This document shows, piece after piece, positions 48,697 to 57,046 of a stretch of DNA of 64,000 bases (the stretch's first letter is position 1; every line of letters starts with the position of its first letter). The notes beneath the pieces were generated by a model. That model was not told where the DNA came from. It was given only the letters and a program-made list of their open reading frames with translations, and searched no databases. The translations under genes were made by a program, and so were the position numbers. The stretch comes from Paucibacter sp963740455 (lineage in GTDB: Bacteria; Pseudomonadota; Gammaproteobacteria; Burkholderiales; Burkholderiaceae_C): NCBI GenBank assembly GCA_963740455.1, contig CAVUEF010000007.1, positions 186,001-250,000 on the forward strand, given 5' to 3'.

Positions 48697-49299
48697 TCAA
48701 CCCTTGAGGGTATAGATCAGGGCCGGCCTGAAGGCGCCGGTTCTCGTCACGCCAGCCACCTCTTCGACGCAGCCCGCGTCGTTCCGTCGGCGCCTGAAGC
48801 TGGACTTGTCGAGCCGCCGACCGAGCAGTGCCTCGCAACTGGCTTGCAACTCACCGAGGGTGAAGGTGTCAGGCAGGTAGCCTGTGGGCAACTCCAGACG
48901 ATCGACCTCGGCGCGTGTGGACTCGACGGCACGCGCGATGAGCTGCGAATGATCGAAGGCGAGCTTGCCAGCATCTGCCAGAGAGTCGACCGCCACCCAG
49001 CGCAGCGCCTCGATGCGCTTGCCTAGCGTGGCCTTGAAGGACGCAAGCGGGACCAGTGCCCTGTAGACCACGCTGAGCGCCCAAGGCGCGCGCGGGTCAC
49101 GCGCTGCGGCGCCGACGATGCACTGCTGGCGCAGGTAGGGCAAGCTCACCCCCATGCGCTCCTGGGCCACGCGCTGGGCGGCTGCTTTCAGATCTACGTC
49201 GAGATCGACGCGCAGTACACCGCCCGGCAAGGCCCATTGCCCGGCGTGGGGCGCTTGCTCGCGCTTGGCCAGCAGCAATTCACGCGGCTTTACGGCCAC
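48697..49299 (-). CDS. NrtR-like Nudix/winged-helix protein
   Basis: This 200-residue protein has an N-terminal Nudix domain (ELLLAKREQAPHAGQWALPG, then RVAQERMGV) in which the Nudix box is degenerate: the catalytic glutamates of REx2EE are not retained, as in regulatory members. A C-terminal winged-helix part (TLGELQASCEALLGRRLDKS, SSFRRRRNDAG) follows. NrtR proteins are ADP-ribose-responsive repressors of NAD genes. The only available start is GTG at 49299, which leaves the first beta-strand shorter than usual. It lies 401 bp upstream of the helicase on the same strand and might regulate the operon; it may also be independent. Confidence 0.65.
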   Translation of the reverse strand: MAVKPRELLLAKREQAPHAGQWALPGGVLRVDLDVDLKAAAQRVAQERMGVSLPYLRQQCIVGAAARDPRAPWALSVVYRALVPLASFKATLGKRIEALRWVAVDSLADAGKLAFDHSQLIARAVESTRAEVDRLELPTGYLPDTFTLGELQASCEALLGRRLDKSSFRRRRNDAGCVEEVAGVTRTGAFRPALIYTLKG

Positions 49300-49495
49300 T
49301 ATTCCTGTTCGACGTGTGGTCCGACCGGGTCTGTCGGCCTGCCATCAACCTGCCTGGCGGATCGCCAGTGCAAACGAACTCAGGCACGGAAAGACAGTCA
49401 AAGGACCGCTGTCAATCGTCAACCCATCGCGACATAGTTAGCGAACACTCCGTTCGAAGGCTCATGTTTACGTGAATTCAGAAATCCCACTTCAT

Positions 49496-49522
49496 TTGGC
49501 ACTCATTGACTGCGAGTGCTAA
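49496..49522 (+). promoter_or_regulatory. CIRCE operator (HrcA-binding) upstream of rpoH
   Basis: TTGGCACTC (49496-49504), a 9-base spacer and GAGTGCTAA (49514-49522) match the CIRCE consensus TTAGCACTC-N9-GAGTGCTAA with one mismatch. CIRCE is the operator of the heat-shock repressor HrcA. It lies 36 bases before the rpoH start, and a TTGACT hexamer falls within the spacer, so HrcA binding would block this promoter. Confidence 0.88.
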
Positions 49523-49558
49523 TATGTTGGCAACTACAAAAGCCAGGAGGTATCCGAC

Positions 49559-50488
49559 ATGTCAATGAACAAGCCAAATACCGCTGCTCTCGCTTTGCGC
49601 AACCCGTGGGCCATCGTGCCCTCGCTGGGGAATCTGGACGCCTATATTTCGGCCGTGAATCGTCTACCCATGTTGACAGCAGACGAGGAACTTGCCTTCG
49701 CCCGCAAGTTGCAGGCGCATGGCGACGTCGATTCCGCCGGCAAGCTGGTGCTGTCGCACCTGCGCCTCGTGGTCTCGATTTCGCGCCAGTACCTGGGTTA
49801 CGGGCTGCCGCATGGTGATCTGATCCAGGAGGGCAATGTCGGTTTGATGAAGGCCGTGAAGCGCTTTGACCCCAACCAGGGCGTGCGCCTGGTGAGTTAC
49901 GCGATGCACTGGATCAAGGCCGAAATCCACGAATACATTTTGCGTAACTGGCGCATGGTCAAGGTGGCGACGACGAAGGCGCAGCGCAAACTGTTTTTCA
50001 ATCTGCGCTCGATGAAACAGAAGTTCAAGGAAGACGCGCTTGACGCCGACACGCATCGCAGCACACTCACCGAGCACGAAGTCGACGCGATGGCGCAAAA
50101 ACTCAAGGTCAAGCGCGAGGAAGTGCTCGAGATGGAAACGCGCATGTCGGGCGGCGACGTGGCGCTGGAGCCGCAGCCCGATGACGACGGCGAATCGTAT
50201 GCGCCGATTGCCTATCTGGCCGACGAGAGCCAGGAACCCACACGGGTGATCGATGCGCATCGTCGTGATTTGCTTGCCGGTGACGGCATCGCGCTGGCCC
50301 TCGAGGCACTGGACGCGCGCAGCCGTCGCATCGTCGAAGAGCGCTGGCTGAAGGTCAACGACGACGCTTCGGGCGGCATGACCTTGCATGATCTGGCGGC
50401 CGAATACGGCGTGAGCGCCGAGCGCATCCGACAGATCGAGGTGGCGGCGATGAAGAAGATGCGCAAGGCCCTGGTCGAGTCGGCCTGA
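49559..50488 (+). CDS. rpoH: RNA polymerase heat-shock sigma factor (sigma-32)
   Basis: This 309-residue sigma factor has region 2 in LIQEGNVGLMKAVKRFDPNQ and YAMHWIKAEI, the sigma-32-specific RpoH box QRKLFFNLR (region C), and a region 4 helix-turn-helix (DLAAEYGVSAERIRQIEVAA). It directs RNA polymerase to heat-shock promoters. The ATG at 49559 follows AGGAGG (49545-49550) at 8 bases; one two codons on is an alternative. A CIRCE element in front predicts HrcA control. It marks the right end of the accessory island. Confidence 0.94.
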   Translation: MSMNKPNTAALALRNPWAIVPSLGNLDAYISAVNRLPMLTADEELAFARKLQAHGDVDSAGKLVLSHLRLVVSISRQYLGYGLPHGDLIQEGNVGLMKAVKRFDPNQGVRLVSYAMHWIKAEIHEYILRNWRMVKVATTKAQRKLFFNLRSMKQKFKEDALDADTHRSTLTEHEVDAMAQKLKVKREEVLEMETRMSGGDVALEPQPDDDGESYAPIAYLADESQEPTRVIDAHRRDLLAGDGIALALEALDARSRRIVEERWLKVNDDASGGMTLHDLAAEYGVSAERIRQIEVAAMKKMRKALVESA

Positions 50489-50503
50489 CAGCGCGGCGTT
50501 CGA

Positions 50504-50536
50504 TGGCGGCAAGCGCCTCGCTCACCATTGCCGCCA
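50504..50536. terminator. Inverted repeat between converging rpoH and SCO genes
   Basis: Perfect 9-bp arms TGGCGGCAA (50504-50512) and TTGCCGCCA (50528-50536) flank a 15-base loop in the 145-bp gap where rpoH and the SCO gene converge. A T-run is not present, so it may be a weak bidirectional terminator. Confidence 0.35.
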
Positions 50537-50633
50537 GCTCAAGGCGCTGCGCTCAGCAGTGCGTTGAGCGACTGCAACGGCAACGGCATCGGCCGTCCAA
50601 ACAGAAAGCGCAGCTGGCGTGGGCGTACGCGGC

Positions 50634-51254
50634 TCAGCCTTTTTCGGCCAGCAGCGTCTTCAAGTCGTCGCTCAAGGCCTGCGTGCCCGAACCATAGCGC
50701 GAGAACACCCGCACCCGCCCCTGGGCATCGAACAGAAAACTGGCCGCGGTGTGGTCCATCGAATAGTTCTCTGGCGTGGTGCCGGGCGCCTTGGCAAAGA
50801 ACACCTTGAACTCCTTGGCCGCCGCAATCGTCTGGTCGGGGGTGCCGCGCAAGGCAACGAAGCTCGAGTCGAAATTGGCGATATAGGCCTTCAACAAAGC
50901 GGCCGTATCTCGCTCGGGATCAATCGTCACGAAAATGCCTTGCACGCGCTCGCCGTCCGGCCCGAGCGCTTTTTTCACCTGGGCCAGCTCACCCAGCGTG
51001 GTCGGGCACACATCGGGGCATTGGGTATAGCCAAAGAAGACCACCAGCACCTTGCCCTTGAAGTCTCCCAAGGTGCGCGGCCGACCGTCCTGATCACTCA
51101 TGCTGAGCGTGCGGGCGTATTCGGCGCCTGTGATGTCAACCCCTTTGAAACTCGGCTTGCCACTATTGACACCGAAGCCCAGTTTTTCGCAACCGGCAAG
51201 TGCCAGCAAGGCACACAGCAGGCTGGCTTGCAGGAACATCCGGCGTGGCGTCAT
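50634..51254 (-). CDS. SCO1/SenC/PrrC-family copper chaperone
   Basis: This 206-residue protein has an N-terminal signal/anchor with a lipobox-like LALAGCEK, and a thioredoxin-fold domain with the copper-binding CxxxC in YTQCPDVCPTT and a later His in SMDHTAASF. SCO proteins deliver copper to the CuA site of cytochrome c oxidase subunit II. The gene is last in the oxidase biogenesis cluster, 9 bp after cyoE. Confidence 0.92.
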   Translation of the reverse strand: MTPRRMFLQASLLCALLALAGCEKLGFGVNSGKPSFKGVDITGAEYARTLSMSDQDGRPRTLGDFKGKVLVVFFGYTQCPDVCPTTLGELAQVKKALGPDGERVQGIFVTIDPERDTAALLKAYIANFDSSFVALRGTPDQTIAAAKEFKVFFAKAPGTTPENYSMDHTAASFLFDAQGRVRVFSRYGSGTQALSDDLKTLLAEKG

Positions 51255-51263
51255 GGCAGATCC

Positions 51264-52178
51264 TCAGAAGAGCAGATAGTGGTCCAGCAGCAGCGCGGCG
51301 AACAGCAGCGACAAATACCAGATCGAGAACCAGAACGTCTTGCGCGCCAGCCGATCAGAATAGTTGCGCCACAACACAAAAGCATAGGTGCAAAACGTCA
51401 AGCCCAGCACCAGTGCGCTGATCAGGTAGAGCCAGCCGCTCATGCCGGTCAAGAAGGGCAGCAAGGTGGCCGCCAGCAGGATCAGCGTGTAGAGGAAGAC
51501 ATGCAAGCGCGTGAACTCCGACCCATGCGTCACGGGCAGCATCGGCAATCCTGCCTTGCGGTACTCCTCGGTGCGGTACAAGGCCAGCGCCCAGAAATGC
51601 GGCGGCGTCCACAAGAAAATGATCAGGCACAGCAGCAAAGCCTCATGGCCCACGTCGCCACGCATGGCGACCCAGCCCAGCACCGGCGGCATGGCGCCCG
51701 ACGCGCCGCCGATGACAATGTTTTGCGGTGTCATCGGTTTGAGGATCACCGTGTAGATCACCGCATAGCCGATGAAGGTGGCAAACGTCAGCCACATCGT
51801 GAGCGCATTCACCCATACATAGAGCACCACCATGCCCAGCGTGCAAAGCACAGCCGAGAACAGCAGCGCCTGCGCCTGGCTGAGCTCACCCTTGGCGGTG
51901 GCGCGCCAGGCGGTGCGCTTCATCTTCGCGTCGATGCTCTGCTCGACCAGACAGTTGAAGGCCGCCGCCGCGCCCGCCACCAGCCAGATCCCCACGGTGG
52001 CAGCCAGCGCCACGCCAAATTCGCCCAGACTTGGCAAGCCCGGCACGGCAAGTGCCATGCCGATGACTGCGCAAAACACGATCAACTGCACCACGCGCGG
52101 CTTGGTGAGCTCGTAGTACTGCCTGAAGCGCGACGCGGTCGGCGCAGCGTTGTCGGGGCTCAGGACGGAAGATGGCAT
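51264..52178 (-). CDS. cyoE: Protoheme IX farnesyltransferase (heme O synthase)
   Basis: This 304-residue polytopic membrane enzyme (also ctaB) converts heme B to heme O. The prenyl-transferase motif FNCLVEQSIDAKMKRTAWRA and the later YTVILKPMTPQNIVIGGASG and FFLW-type WTPPHFWALAL segments are characteristic. It follows the COX15 gene by 12 bp and precedes SCO. The pair COX15/CyoE makes heme A for the aa3 oxidase. Confidence 0.95.
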   Translation of the reverse strand: MPSSVLSPDNAAPTASRFRQYYELTKPRVVQLIVFCAVIGMALAVPGLPSLGEFGVALAATVGIWLVAGAAAAFNCLVEQSIDAKMKRTAWRATAKGELSQAQALLFSAVLCTLGMVVLYVWVNALTMWLTFATFIGYAVIYTVILKPMTPQNIVIGGASGAMPPVLGWVAMRGDVGHEALLLCLIIFLWTPPHFWALALYRTEEYRKAGLPMLPVTHGSEFTRLHVFLYTLILLAATLLPFLTGMSGWLYLISALVLGLTFCTYAFVLWRNYSDRLARKTFWFSIWYLSLLFAALLLDHYLLF

Positions 52179-52190
52179 GGAGCGCAGTTT

Positions 52191-53315
52191 CTACGAAAAG
52201 AGTTTGCGGGGCTCACCCGCGCGGGTGAGCATCAGCGTCAGCACCACCGCCAATGCGGCAGCCCCGCCGGTGTGGGCAATGGCGGCCGGCAGCGGCCAGC
52301 CCAGCACCGCATTGGACAGGCCGCTCAGGAGCTGCAAGGCCGCCAGCGCCAGCAAACGCAGGGCCCAGCGCCTTTGATCGACAGCGCGTGAGGCCAGCAG
52401 ACCATAGGCCAGCCACACCAGGCCGATCAGCACCACAACCGCGCCCAGCCGATGCGTCAGATGGATGGCAGTCAGCGCGGCAAAGCTCAGCCAGGCGCCG
52501 TCCTTGCCAACCCCGAGTTCACGCCACAAGGTAAATCCCTGTTCGAAGTCCATCGCAGGCCACCACTGGCCCTGGCAGGTCGGAAAATCGTCACAGGCAA
52601 GCACCGCGTAATTGGTACTGACCCAGGCGCCCAAGGCGATTTGCGCCAGAACCAGACCCAGCATCAGCCAGGTGGCGCGGTGCAGCGCAGGACTCAAGCC
52701 CAGGCGCTTGGGCTCGTAGGCATGCGCCTGCACAGTCAGCAGCATCAGCAGCACGACGCCGCCCAACAGATGCAGGCTGACGATGGCGGGAAACAGCTTC
52801 ATGGTCACGGTGAGCGCGCCAAAAGCGCCCTGCACGCACACCCACACCAGCGTGGCGCTCGCCCACCAGGGCGATATCAGCAAGACCTGACCCCCGCGTC
52901 TGGCCGCTGCACTCAAGCGCCATGTCATGACGCACAAGGCCAGGATCAGCATGCCCACGGCGCTGGCCACGTAGCGGTGAATCATCTCCACCCAGGCCTT
53001 GCCGTGCGTGACCGGGCCGGTGGGCATGGCACTTTGCGCCGCGGCGATGTGCTGGCTCGCGCCGACGGGACTGGCGCTGCCGTAGCAGCCGGGCCAGTCG
53101 GGGCAGCCCAGCCCCGAATCGGTCAAGCGCGTGAATGCGCCGAACATGACCAGATCGAACGAAAGGAACAGGGTCAGCACCGTCAAGGCCCGCAAACGCG
53201 TGGTCGGTGCCGCGCCGCGCTCGCGCAAGTGCAACCACAGCAGCGGGCCGCTGGCCAGCAGCAGCCCCAGCAAGGCCATGCGCAATAACGGCGAAAGAGT
53301 GGCTGCGGTGTCCAT
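52191..53315 (-). CDS. ctaA: COX15/CtaA-family heme A synthase
   Basis: This 374-residue polytopic membrane protein has the motif MFGAFTRLTDSGLGCPDWPG near the N-terminus and conserved histidines in EMIHRYVASAVG and in HLTHRLGAVVV, the heme ligands of the family. It oxidises heme O to heme A. The ATG at 53315 gives MDTAATLSPLLRMALLG; the long upstream extension of the frame overlaps the neighbouring gene and is rejected. It precedes cyoE. Confidence 0.93.
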   Translation of the reverse strand: MDTAATLSPLLRMALLGLLLASGPLLWLHLRERGAAPTTRLRALTVLTLFLSFDLVMFGAFTRLTDSGLGCPDWPGCYGSASPVGASQHIAAAQSAMPTGPVTHGKAWVEMIHRYVASAVGMLILALCVMTWRLSAAARRGGQVLLISPWWASATLVWVCVQGAFGALTVTMKLFPAIVSLHLLGGVVLLMLLTVQAHAYEPKRLGLSPALHRATWLMLGLVLAQIALGAWVSTNYAVLACDDFPTCQGQWWPAMDFEQGFTLWRELGVGKDGAWLSFAALTAIHLTHRLGAVVVLIGLVWLAYGLLASRAVDQRRWALRLLALAALQLLSGLSNAVLGWPLPAAIAHTGGAAALAVVLTLMLTRAGEPRKLFS

Positions 53316-53316
53316 T

Positions 53317-53970
53317 TCAACGTCCCGGCCTGTCCCAGCTGGCGCTGGCGCGCAGCAGTCTGTCGATATCCTGCTTGACCTTGACGGGATCGGCTTGCGC
53401 GGGTGTGCGCAGCATCCAGTTGCCCATCGGATCGACCAGATACAGATGTTCGCTCGAAGCATGCCCCTTGGCAGGCGCGAGCCAGGCGTCGAGCGCGGGC
53501 TTGGGCACGCGCAGCAGCGTGGTCGCCGACCCCTGGTTGACCGCCTGCAGCACCGCATCGGATACCGCCCCGGCGTCGGGAATCAGCCAGAGTTTGGTAA
53601 CCCGCCCGCGCTCCTTGCCCAGCATGGCGTGCAGTTGGCGCTGCATGAAAAGCAGCCGGTCGCACAAGGCGTCGCAAGCACTGCCCTGCACCGCCACCAG
53701 CAACCATTGGCCCTTCAGTGTCGCCGCCTTGACCACGCTGCCGTCGAGCGCTTGAAGTGGCAAGTCAAGCGGCAAGTCGACGCTTGGCACGATCAGGTCG
53801 CTGTACGCCCTGCCCCTGGGTTGGATCACGTAGAAAGTGAAGTACGACGCGATCACCGGCGCCGCGCACAGCGCCAGAATCAGCAGCATGCGGATGCGTC
53901 CGCCGCGCGTGCGCCCAGGCGCCTCCAGCGCCTCCCTGTCCTGAGGCGAGGGCGGGTTGTGCACGGTCAT
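53317..53970 (-). CDS. Membrane-anchored CxxxC protein in the oxidase cluster, function unassigned
   Basis: This 217-residue protein has one membrane helix at about residues 33-52 (MLLILALCAAPVIASYFTFY) and a periplasmic part with the segment QGSACDALCDRLLFMQRQL. CDALC has the CxxxC spacing found in SCO proteins, and the surrounding pattern resembles a thioredoxin fold. It ends one base before the COX15 ATG and begins 10 bp after SURF1. It may be a copper or redox assembly factor of the oxidase; I know no experimental name. Confidence 0.7.
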   Translation of the reverse strand: MTVHNPPSPQDREALEAPGRTRGGRIRMLLILALCAAPVIASYFTFYVIQPRGRAYSDLIVPSVDLPLDLPLQALDGSVVKAATLKGQWLLVAVQGSACDALCDRLLFMQRQLHAMLGKERGRVTKLWLIPDAGAVSDAVLQAVNQGSATTLLRVPKPALDAWLAPAKGHASSEHLYLVDPMGNWMLRTPAQADPVKVKQDIDRLLRASASWDRPGR

Positions 53971-53980
53971 CGATGCGGGG

Positions 53981-54775
53981 TCAGTGTCCACTCTGGTGTT
54001 CCGTTGGAAGCTCGGCTCGAGCTCGTCGCAGCCACGGCCTGACGAGCTGGAGCCAGATATACAAACCGGTGATGAGCGCACTCAGCGCAAACCATTGAAA
54101 CGCATAGCCGTAGTTCTTCTGAACATCGACCGCCGGCCTCGGCCAATCACGCGCCAGACCATCGGCGCTGTCGCCGGCCGCTGCCAACTGCAGCAATACC
54201 AGCGGCCGCAACGTCAACCCCGTTTCGCGCGCAAATGCGGCGAGTTCGACATTCTGCCGGATCAAGCCGGTCCCGGCAGCGCCCAACTGATAGAGCTGCG
54301 ACAGTGTAGGAGCAAGCCGGCCCGAGATTTCGACGCTGGCATCCGGGGTCCGGATGTCAGGCAGCCGGGTGCGTTGCGCGGCGTCGCGCGGCACCCAGCC
54401 GCGCTGCACGAGCACTGCCGATCCGCTTGCCAGCACCAGCGGCGTCACCACGAAGAAGCCGACCCGATCCATCATCACGCGATTGTCCAGATAGACCGTC
54501 TTGTCGGCCAGCCAGCGCCCACGCAGGCGCGCCAGGCGACCGAATTGCGCCGGGGCGTTCGCCGCGTCGACGGCCAACTCAGTCTCGCGCAGTTCGGGCA
54601 GCCGCGCACGCTCGTCGATTTCGGCCTGCATGGCGGTCCTTTGCGCGGCGCGGTCGAGCTGCCAGACGCCCAGGCGTGCCGTCACCACCAGCGCCACCAC
54701 GGCCGCCAGCAGCACGAGCAGCGCATGCCTGCTCCGTGAGGTCACCGCCATGGCTTGTCGTTCGGGCTCAGTCAT
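53981..54775 (-). CDS. SURF1-family cytochrome oxidase assembly protein
   Basis: This 264-residue protein has an N-terminal transmembrane helix (LLVLLAAVVALVVTARLGVW), the SURF1 pattern LGVWQLDRAAQR, RGRWLADKTVYLDNR and a C-terminal helix with YGYAFQWFALSALI. SURF1 helps insert heme A into subunit I. The ATG at 54775 (MTEPERQAMAV) is used; an upstream start would come from the divergent gene's leader. It diverges from a small plus-strand gene 29 bp away. Confidence 0.9.
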   Translation of the reverse strand: MTEPERQAMAVTSRSRHALLVLLAAVVALVVTARLGVWQLDRAAQRTAMQAEIDERARLPELRETELAVDAANAPAQFGRLARLRGRWLADKTVYLDNRVMMDRVGFFVVTPLVLASGSAVLVQRGWVPRDAAQRTRLPDIRTPDASVEISGRLAPTLSQLYQLGAAGTGLIRQNVELAAFARETGLTLRPLVLLQLAAAGDSADGLARDWPRPAVDVQKNYGYAFQWFALSALITGLYIWLQLVRPWLRRARAELPTEHQSGH

Positions 54776-54804
54776 GCACAGCGGCGGTGGAATAATCACC
54801 ACCC

Positions 54805-55020
54805 ATGAAGATCATCATCATTCTCGCCTTTGTCGGTATTGTGGGGGCACTCGCCGCGGCCGGTCTGTTCATGCTCAAGGGCGACAGCAAATCAAAGTCA
54901 AGCCATATGGCGCGTGCGCTGGCCTGGCGCGTGGGCTTGTCGGTGCTGTTGTTCGTGTTTCTGTTGCTGAGCTACCAGCTGGGCTGGATACACCCCACCG
55001 GCATTCCAGTCAGTCGCTGA
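54805..55020 (+). CDS. Twin-transmembrane small protein, DUF2909-like
   Basis: This 71-residue protein has two hydrophobic helices, IIIILAFVGIVGALAAAGLF and VGLSVLLFVFLLLSYQLGW, with a basic loop and the end GWIHPTGI. This fits the DUF2909 twin-transmembrane family. It lies inside the oxidase cluster but on the opposite strand, between SURF1 and coxC, an arrangement I recall from other Burkholderiales. A strong terminator follows. Function unknown. Confidence 0.8.
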   Translation: MKIIIILAFVGIVGALAAAGLFMLKGDSKSKSSHMARALAWRVGLSVLLFVFLLLSYQLGWIHPTGIPVSR

Positions 55021-55045
55021 CCACGGTGGTCGGCCTGACATCAGC

Positions 55046-55074
55046 AAAAAGCGCCGCTGTCAGCGGCGCTTTTT
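55046..55074 (+). terminator. Strong terminator after the twin-transmembrane gene
   Basis: A 13-bp stem (55046-55058 with 55062-55074, core GCGCCGCT/AGCGGCGC) with a three-base loop is preceded by five A's and followed by T's. It can act in both directions, between the small plus-strand gene and the converging coxC gene. Confidence 0.88.
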
Positions 55075-55114
55075 TTGGCGGCAGACTCAGTCGACGCGCC
55101 TGCCCATGCCCGGC

Positions 55115-55993
55115 CTACAGCCAGTAGACAACGATATACAGGCCCAGCCAGACCACGTCGACAAAGTGCCAGTACCACGCCGCACCTTCAAAGCCGAAAT
55201 GGCGTTCGGGCGTGAAGTGACCTTTTTGCAGACGCAAGGTGATGAACAGCAGCATCAGCATGCCCACGAAGACGTGGAAGCCATGGAAGCCGGTGAGCAT
55301 GAAGAAGGTCGAGCCATAGATGCCCGAGCTGAGCTTGAGGTTGAGTTCGCTGTAGGCATGGCCGTACTCATAGCCCTGCACGCACAAGAACGACGCACCC
55401 AACAGCACAGTCAGCCACATGAAGGCGATGGCGCGGCTGCGGTGCTTGGCGATCAGGGCGTGATGCGCAATCGTCAGCGTCACGCCCGAGCTCAGCAGCA
55501 GCGCTGTGTTGATGGTGGGCAAAGGCCATGGGCCCATGGTCGTGAAAGCCTCCACCGTGCCTGCCGGCGAGGCGGTGAAACCCGCGGCGACGCTGGGCCA
55601 GATGGCCTTGAAATCAGGCCAAAGCAGCGCGTTTTCCGGGCTGCCCAGACTGGGCAGGGCGAACACGCGGGCCCAGAACAACGCGCCGAAAAAGGCCGCG
55701 AAGAACATCACTTCCGAAAAGATGAACCAGCTCATGCTCCAGCGGTAGGAGAGATCGATCCGCTCGCCGTATTGCCCGCCTTCGCTCTCGCCGATCGCCT
55801 GGGAAAACCATTGCTTGAGCACCACGGCCAGCCACACCAGACCGAAGGCCAGCACATAAGCGCCCCAGCCGTGCCCGTTGATCCACTGGCTTGCGCCAAG
55901 AATGATGCAGAACAAGCCGATCGCCGCCATCACCGGATGGCGCGAAGGCGCGGGCACAAAGTAATAAGGCGTTTGCGTTGTCATAGCCGACAT
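55115..55993 (-). CDS. coxC: Cytochrome c oxidase subunit III
   Basis: This 292-residue polytopic membrane protein has YYFVPAPSRHPVMAAIGLFC at the N-terminus and FFMLTGFHGFHVFVGMLMLL near the C-terminus, both subunit III hallmarks. It binds subunit I and stabilises the active site of the aa3-type oxidase. It follows the DUF2970 gene by about 47 bp in transcription order. Confidence 0.96.
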   Translation of the reverse strand: MSAMTTQTPYYFVPAPSRHPVMAAIGLFCIILGASQWINGHGWGAYVLAFGLVWLAVVLKQWFSQAIGESEGGQYGERIDLSYRWSMSWFIFSEVMFFAAFFGALFWARVFALPSLGSPENALLWPDFKAIWPSVAAGFTASPAGTVEAFTTMGPWPLPTINTALLLSSGVTLTIAHHALIAKHRSRAIAFMWLTVLLGASFLCVQGYEYGHAYSELNLKLSSGIYGSTFFMLTGFHGFHVFVGMLMLLFITLRLQKGHFTPERHFGFEGAAWYWHFVDVVWLGLYIVVYWL

Positions 55994-56040
55994 GATTTCT
56001 CCTCGAACCTAACTCAATACTCGATCAATTCCAGAACTCG

Positions 56041-56283
56041 TCAGCCACCGGCCACGCCGCTGCTGATGACCCAGTTGACGATCAACACCAGGCACAGCAC
56101 GAACAGCGCCGCCGCAATCACCCCGGCGATCACGACATGCACCGGGTTGAGCTTGGCCACATCTTGCGCATGCCCGGCACCGCGTCGCACGCCGAAAAAC
56201 GACCACGCCACCGCCCTGGCCGTGTGCAGGAACGAAGCGCGGCGTCGTGCCGCTGCCTTCAGGTCGTCGCCCGGCGAACTCAT
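56041..56283 (-). CDS. DUF2970-like small membrane protein
   Basis: This 80-residue protein starts MSSPGDDLKAAARRRASFLH and has one C-terminal membrane helix (VVIAGVIAAALFVLCLVLIV). The VAWSFFGVRRG segment fits DUF2970, a family found between cox11 and coxC. Its ATG overlaps the cox11 stop, showing translational coupling. It is probably an oxidase-associated accessory protein; function not established. Confidence 0.8.
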   Translation of the reverse strand: MSSPGDDLKAAARRRASFLHTARAVAWSFFGVRRGAGHAQDVAKLNPVHVVIAGVIAAALFVLCLVLIVNWVISSGVAGG

Positions 56284-56891
56284 GTGCGTGCCTTCGCGTC
56301 GAGCTTGGGAGCCTGCCCTTGCTTGACGGTCTTGCCCGGCACCTCGAAGAAGGTATACGACAAGGTGATGGTCTTCACGTCGTGGGGCAGCTTGGGGTCG
56401 ATCACAAACACCACCGGCCAGCGCTTTGACTCGCCCGGCTGCAAGGTGTATTCGCGGAAGCAGAAACACTCGAGCTTGTGAAAATTCGCGGTGGCCTGCT
56501 TGGGCGCATAGCTGGGAATGGCTTGCGCCGACATGACACGGTCTTGGGTATTTTTAAACTCGTACATCACCGTGGTGAGCTCGCCCGGATGCACTTGCAG
56601 CGAACCCACCGCCGGCTTGAACGACCAGGGACCGCGTGCGTTGGCGTCGAACTCGACCGAAATGCTGCGGCTGTAGTCGATCTGGCTGCTTTGCCGACCC
56701 GTCGCCGTCGAGCTGTCGGGCTGGAGTTCGGTGAGCGCCAGCACATTGATGCCGAGCGCCGAACAGATCGACTTGTACATCGGCACCATCGCATAGCCGA
56801 AACCGAACATCAGCGCGGTCACGACCAACAGCTTGCCCACCATGCGCAGGTTGTCGCCGCGCAATCGGCTGCCGATGCTGGAGCTGCTCAT
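56280..56891 (-). CDS. ctaG: Cytochrome c oxidase assembly protein CtaG/Cox11
   Basis: This 203-residue protein has one N-terminal membrane helix (MVGKLLVVTALMFGFGYAMV) and the periplasmic copper-binding region with LECFCFREYTLQPGES, containing the CFCF motif. Cox11 inserts copper into the CuB site of subunit I. The ATG at 56891 (MSSSSIGSRLRGDN) is used. It follows the small assembly protein gene by 14 bp and overlaps the DUF2970 gene by 4 bp. Confidence 0.95.
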   Translation of the reverse strand: MSSSSIGSRLRGDNLRMVGKLLVVTALMFGFGYAMVPMYKSICSALGINVLALTELQPDSSTATGRQSSQIDYSRSISVEFDANARGPWSFKPAVGSLQVHPGELTTVMYEFKNTQDRVMSAQAIPSYAPKQATANFHKLECFCFREYTLQPGESKRWPVVFVIDPKLPHDVKTITLSYTFFEVPGKTVKQGQAPKLDAKART

Positions 56892-56905
56892 GTGCGATGC
56901 CCGAA

Positions 56906-57046
56906 TCAGAAGCCGAACAAGGCGATCTTGGCCATGAAGCCAAGCGCGAACAGCGCCGCAATCGACGCCAGCGTCAGCGCCATGCGCAGATTGTTCTTGC
57001 GTTGTTGCTCGCGATGCATGAGCGCTGCGCCTGTGTCTTTCATCAT
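56906..57046 (-). CDS. Cytochrome oxidase small assembly protein
   Basis: This 46-residue protein begins MMKDTGAALMHREQQRKNNL and has one transmembrane helix (LASIAALFALGFMAKIAL). A gene of this size and type is regularly found between ctaD and ctaG in Betaproteobacteria. Its ATG overlaps the last codons of ctaD (57043), indicating coupling. A start three bases further on is also possible. Confidence 0.8.
   Translation of the reverse strand: MMKDTGAALMHREQQRKNNLRMALTLASIAALFALGFMAKIALFGF

Noticed and set aside
48307..49026. A 239-residue plus-strand open frame opposite the Nudix gene
   Set aside because: Most of it is the antisense of the Nudix coding sequence; only the 5' remnant at 48457 is kept.
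52191..53558. A longer COX15 frame starting at 53558
   Set aside because: The extra N-terminus overlaps the CxxxC gene and is not COX15-like.
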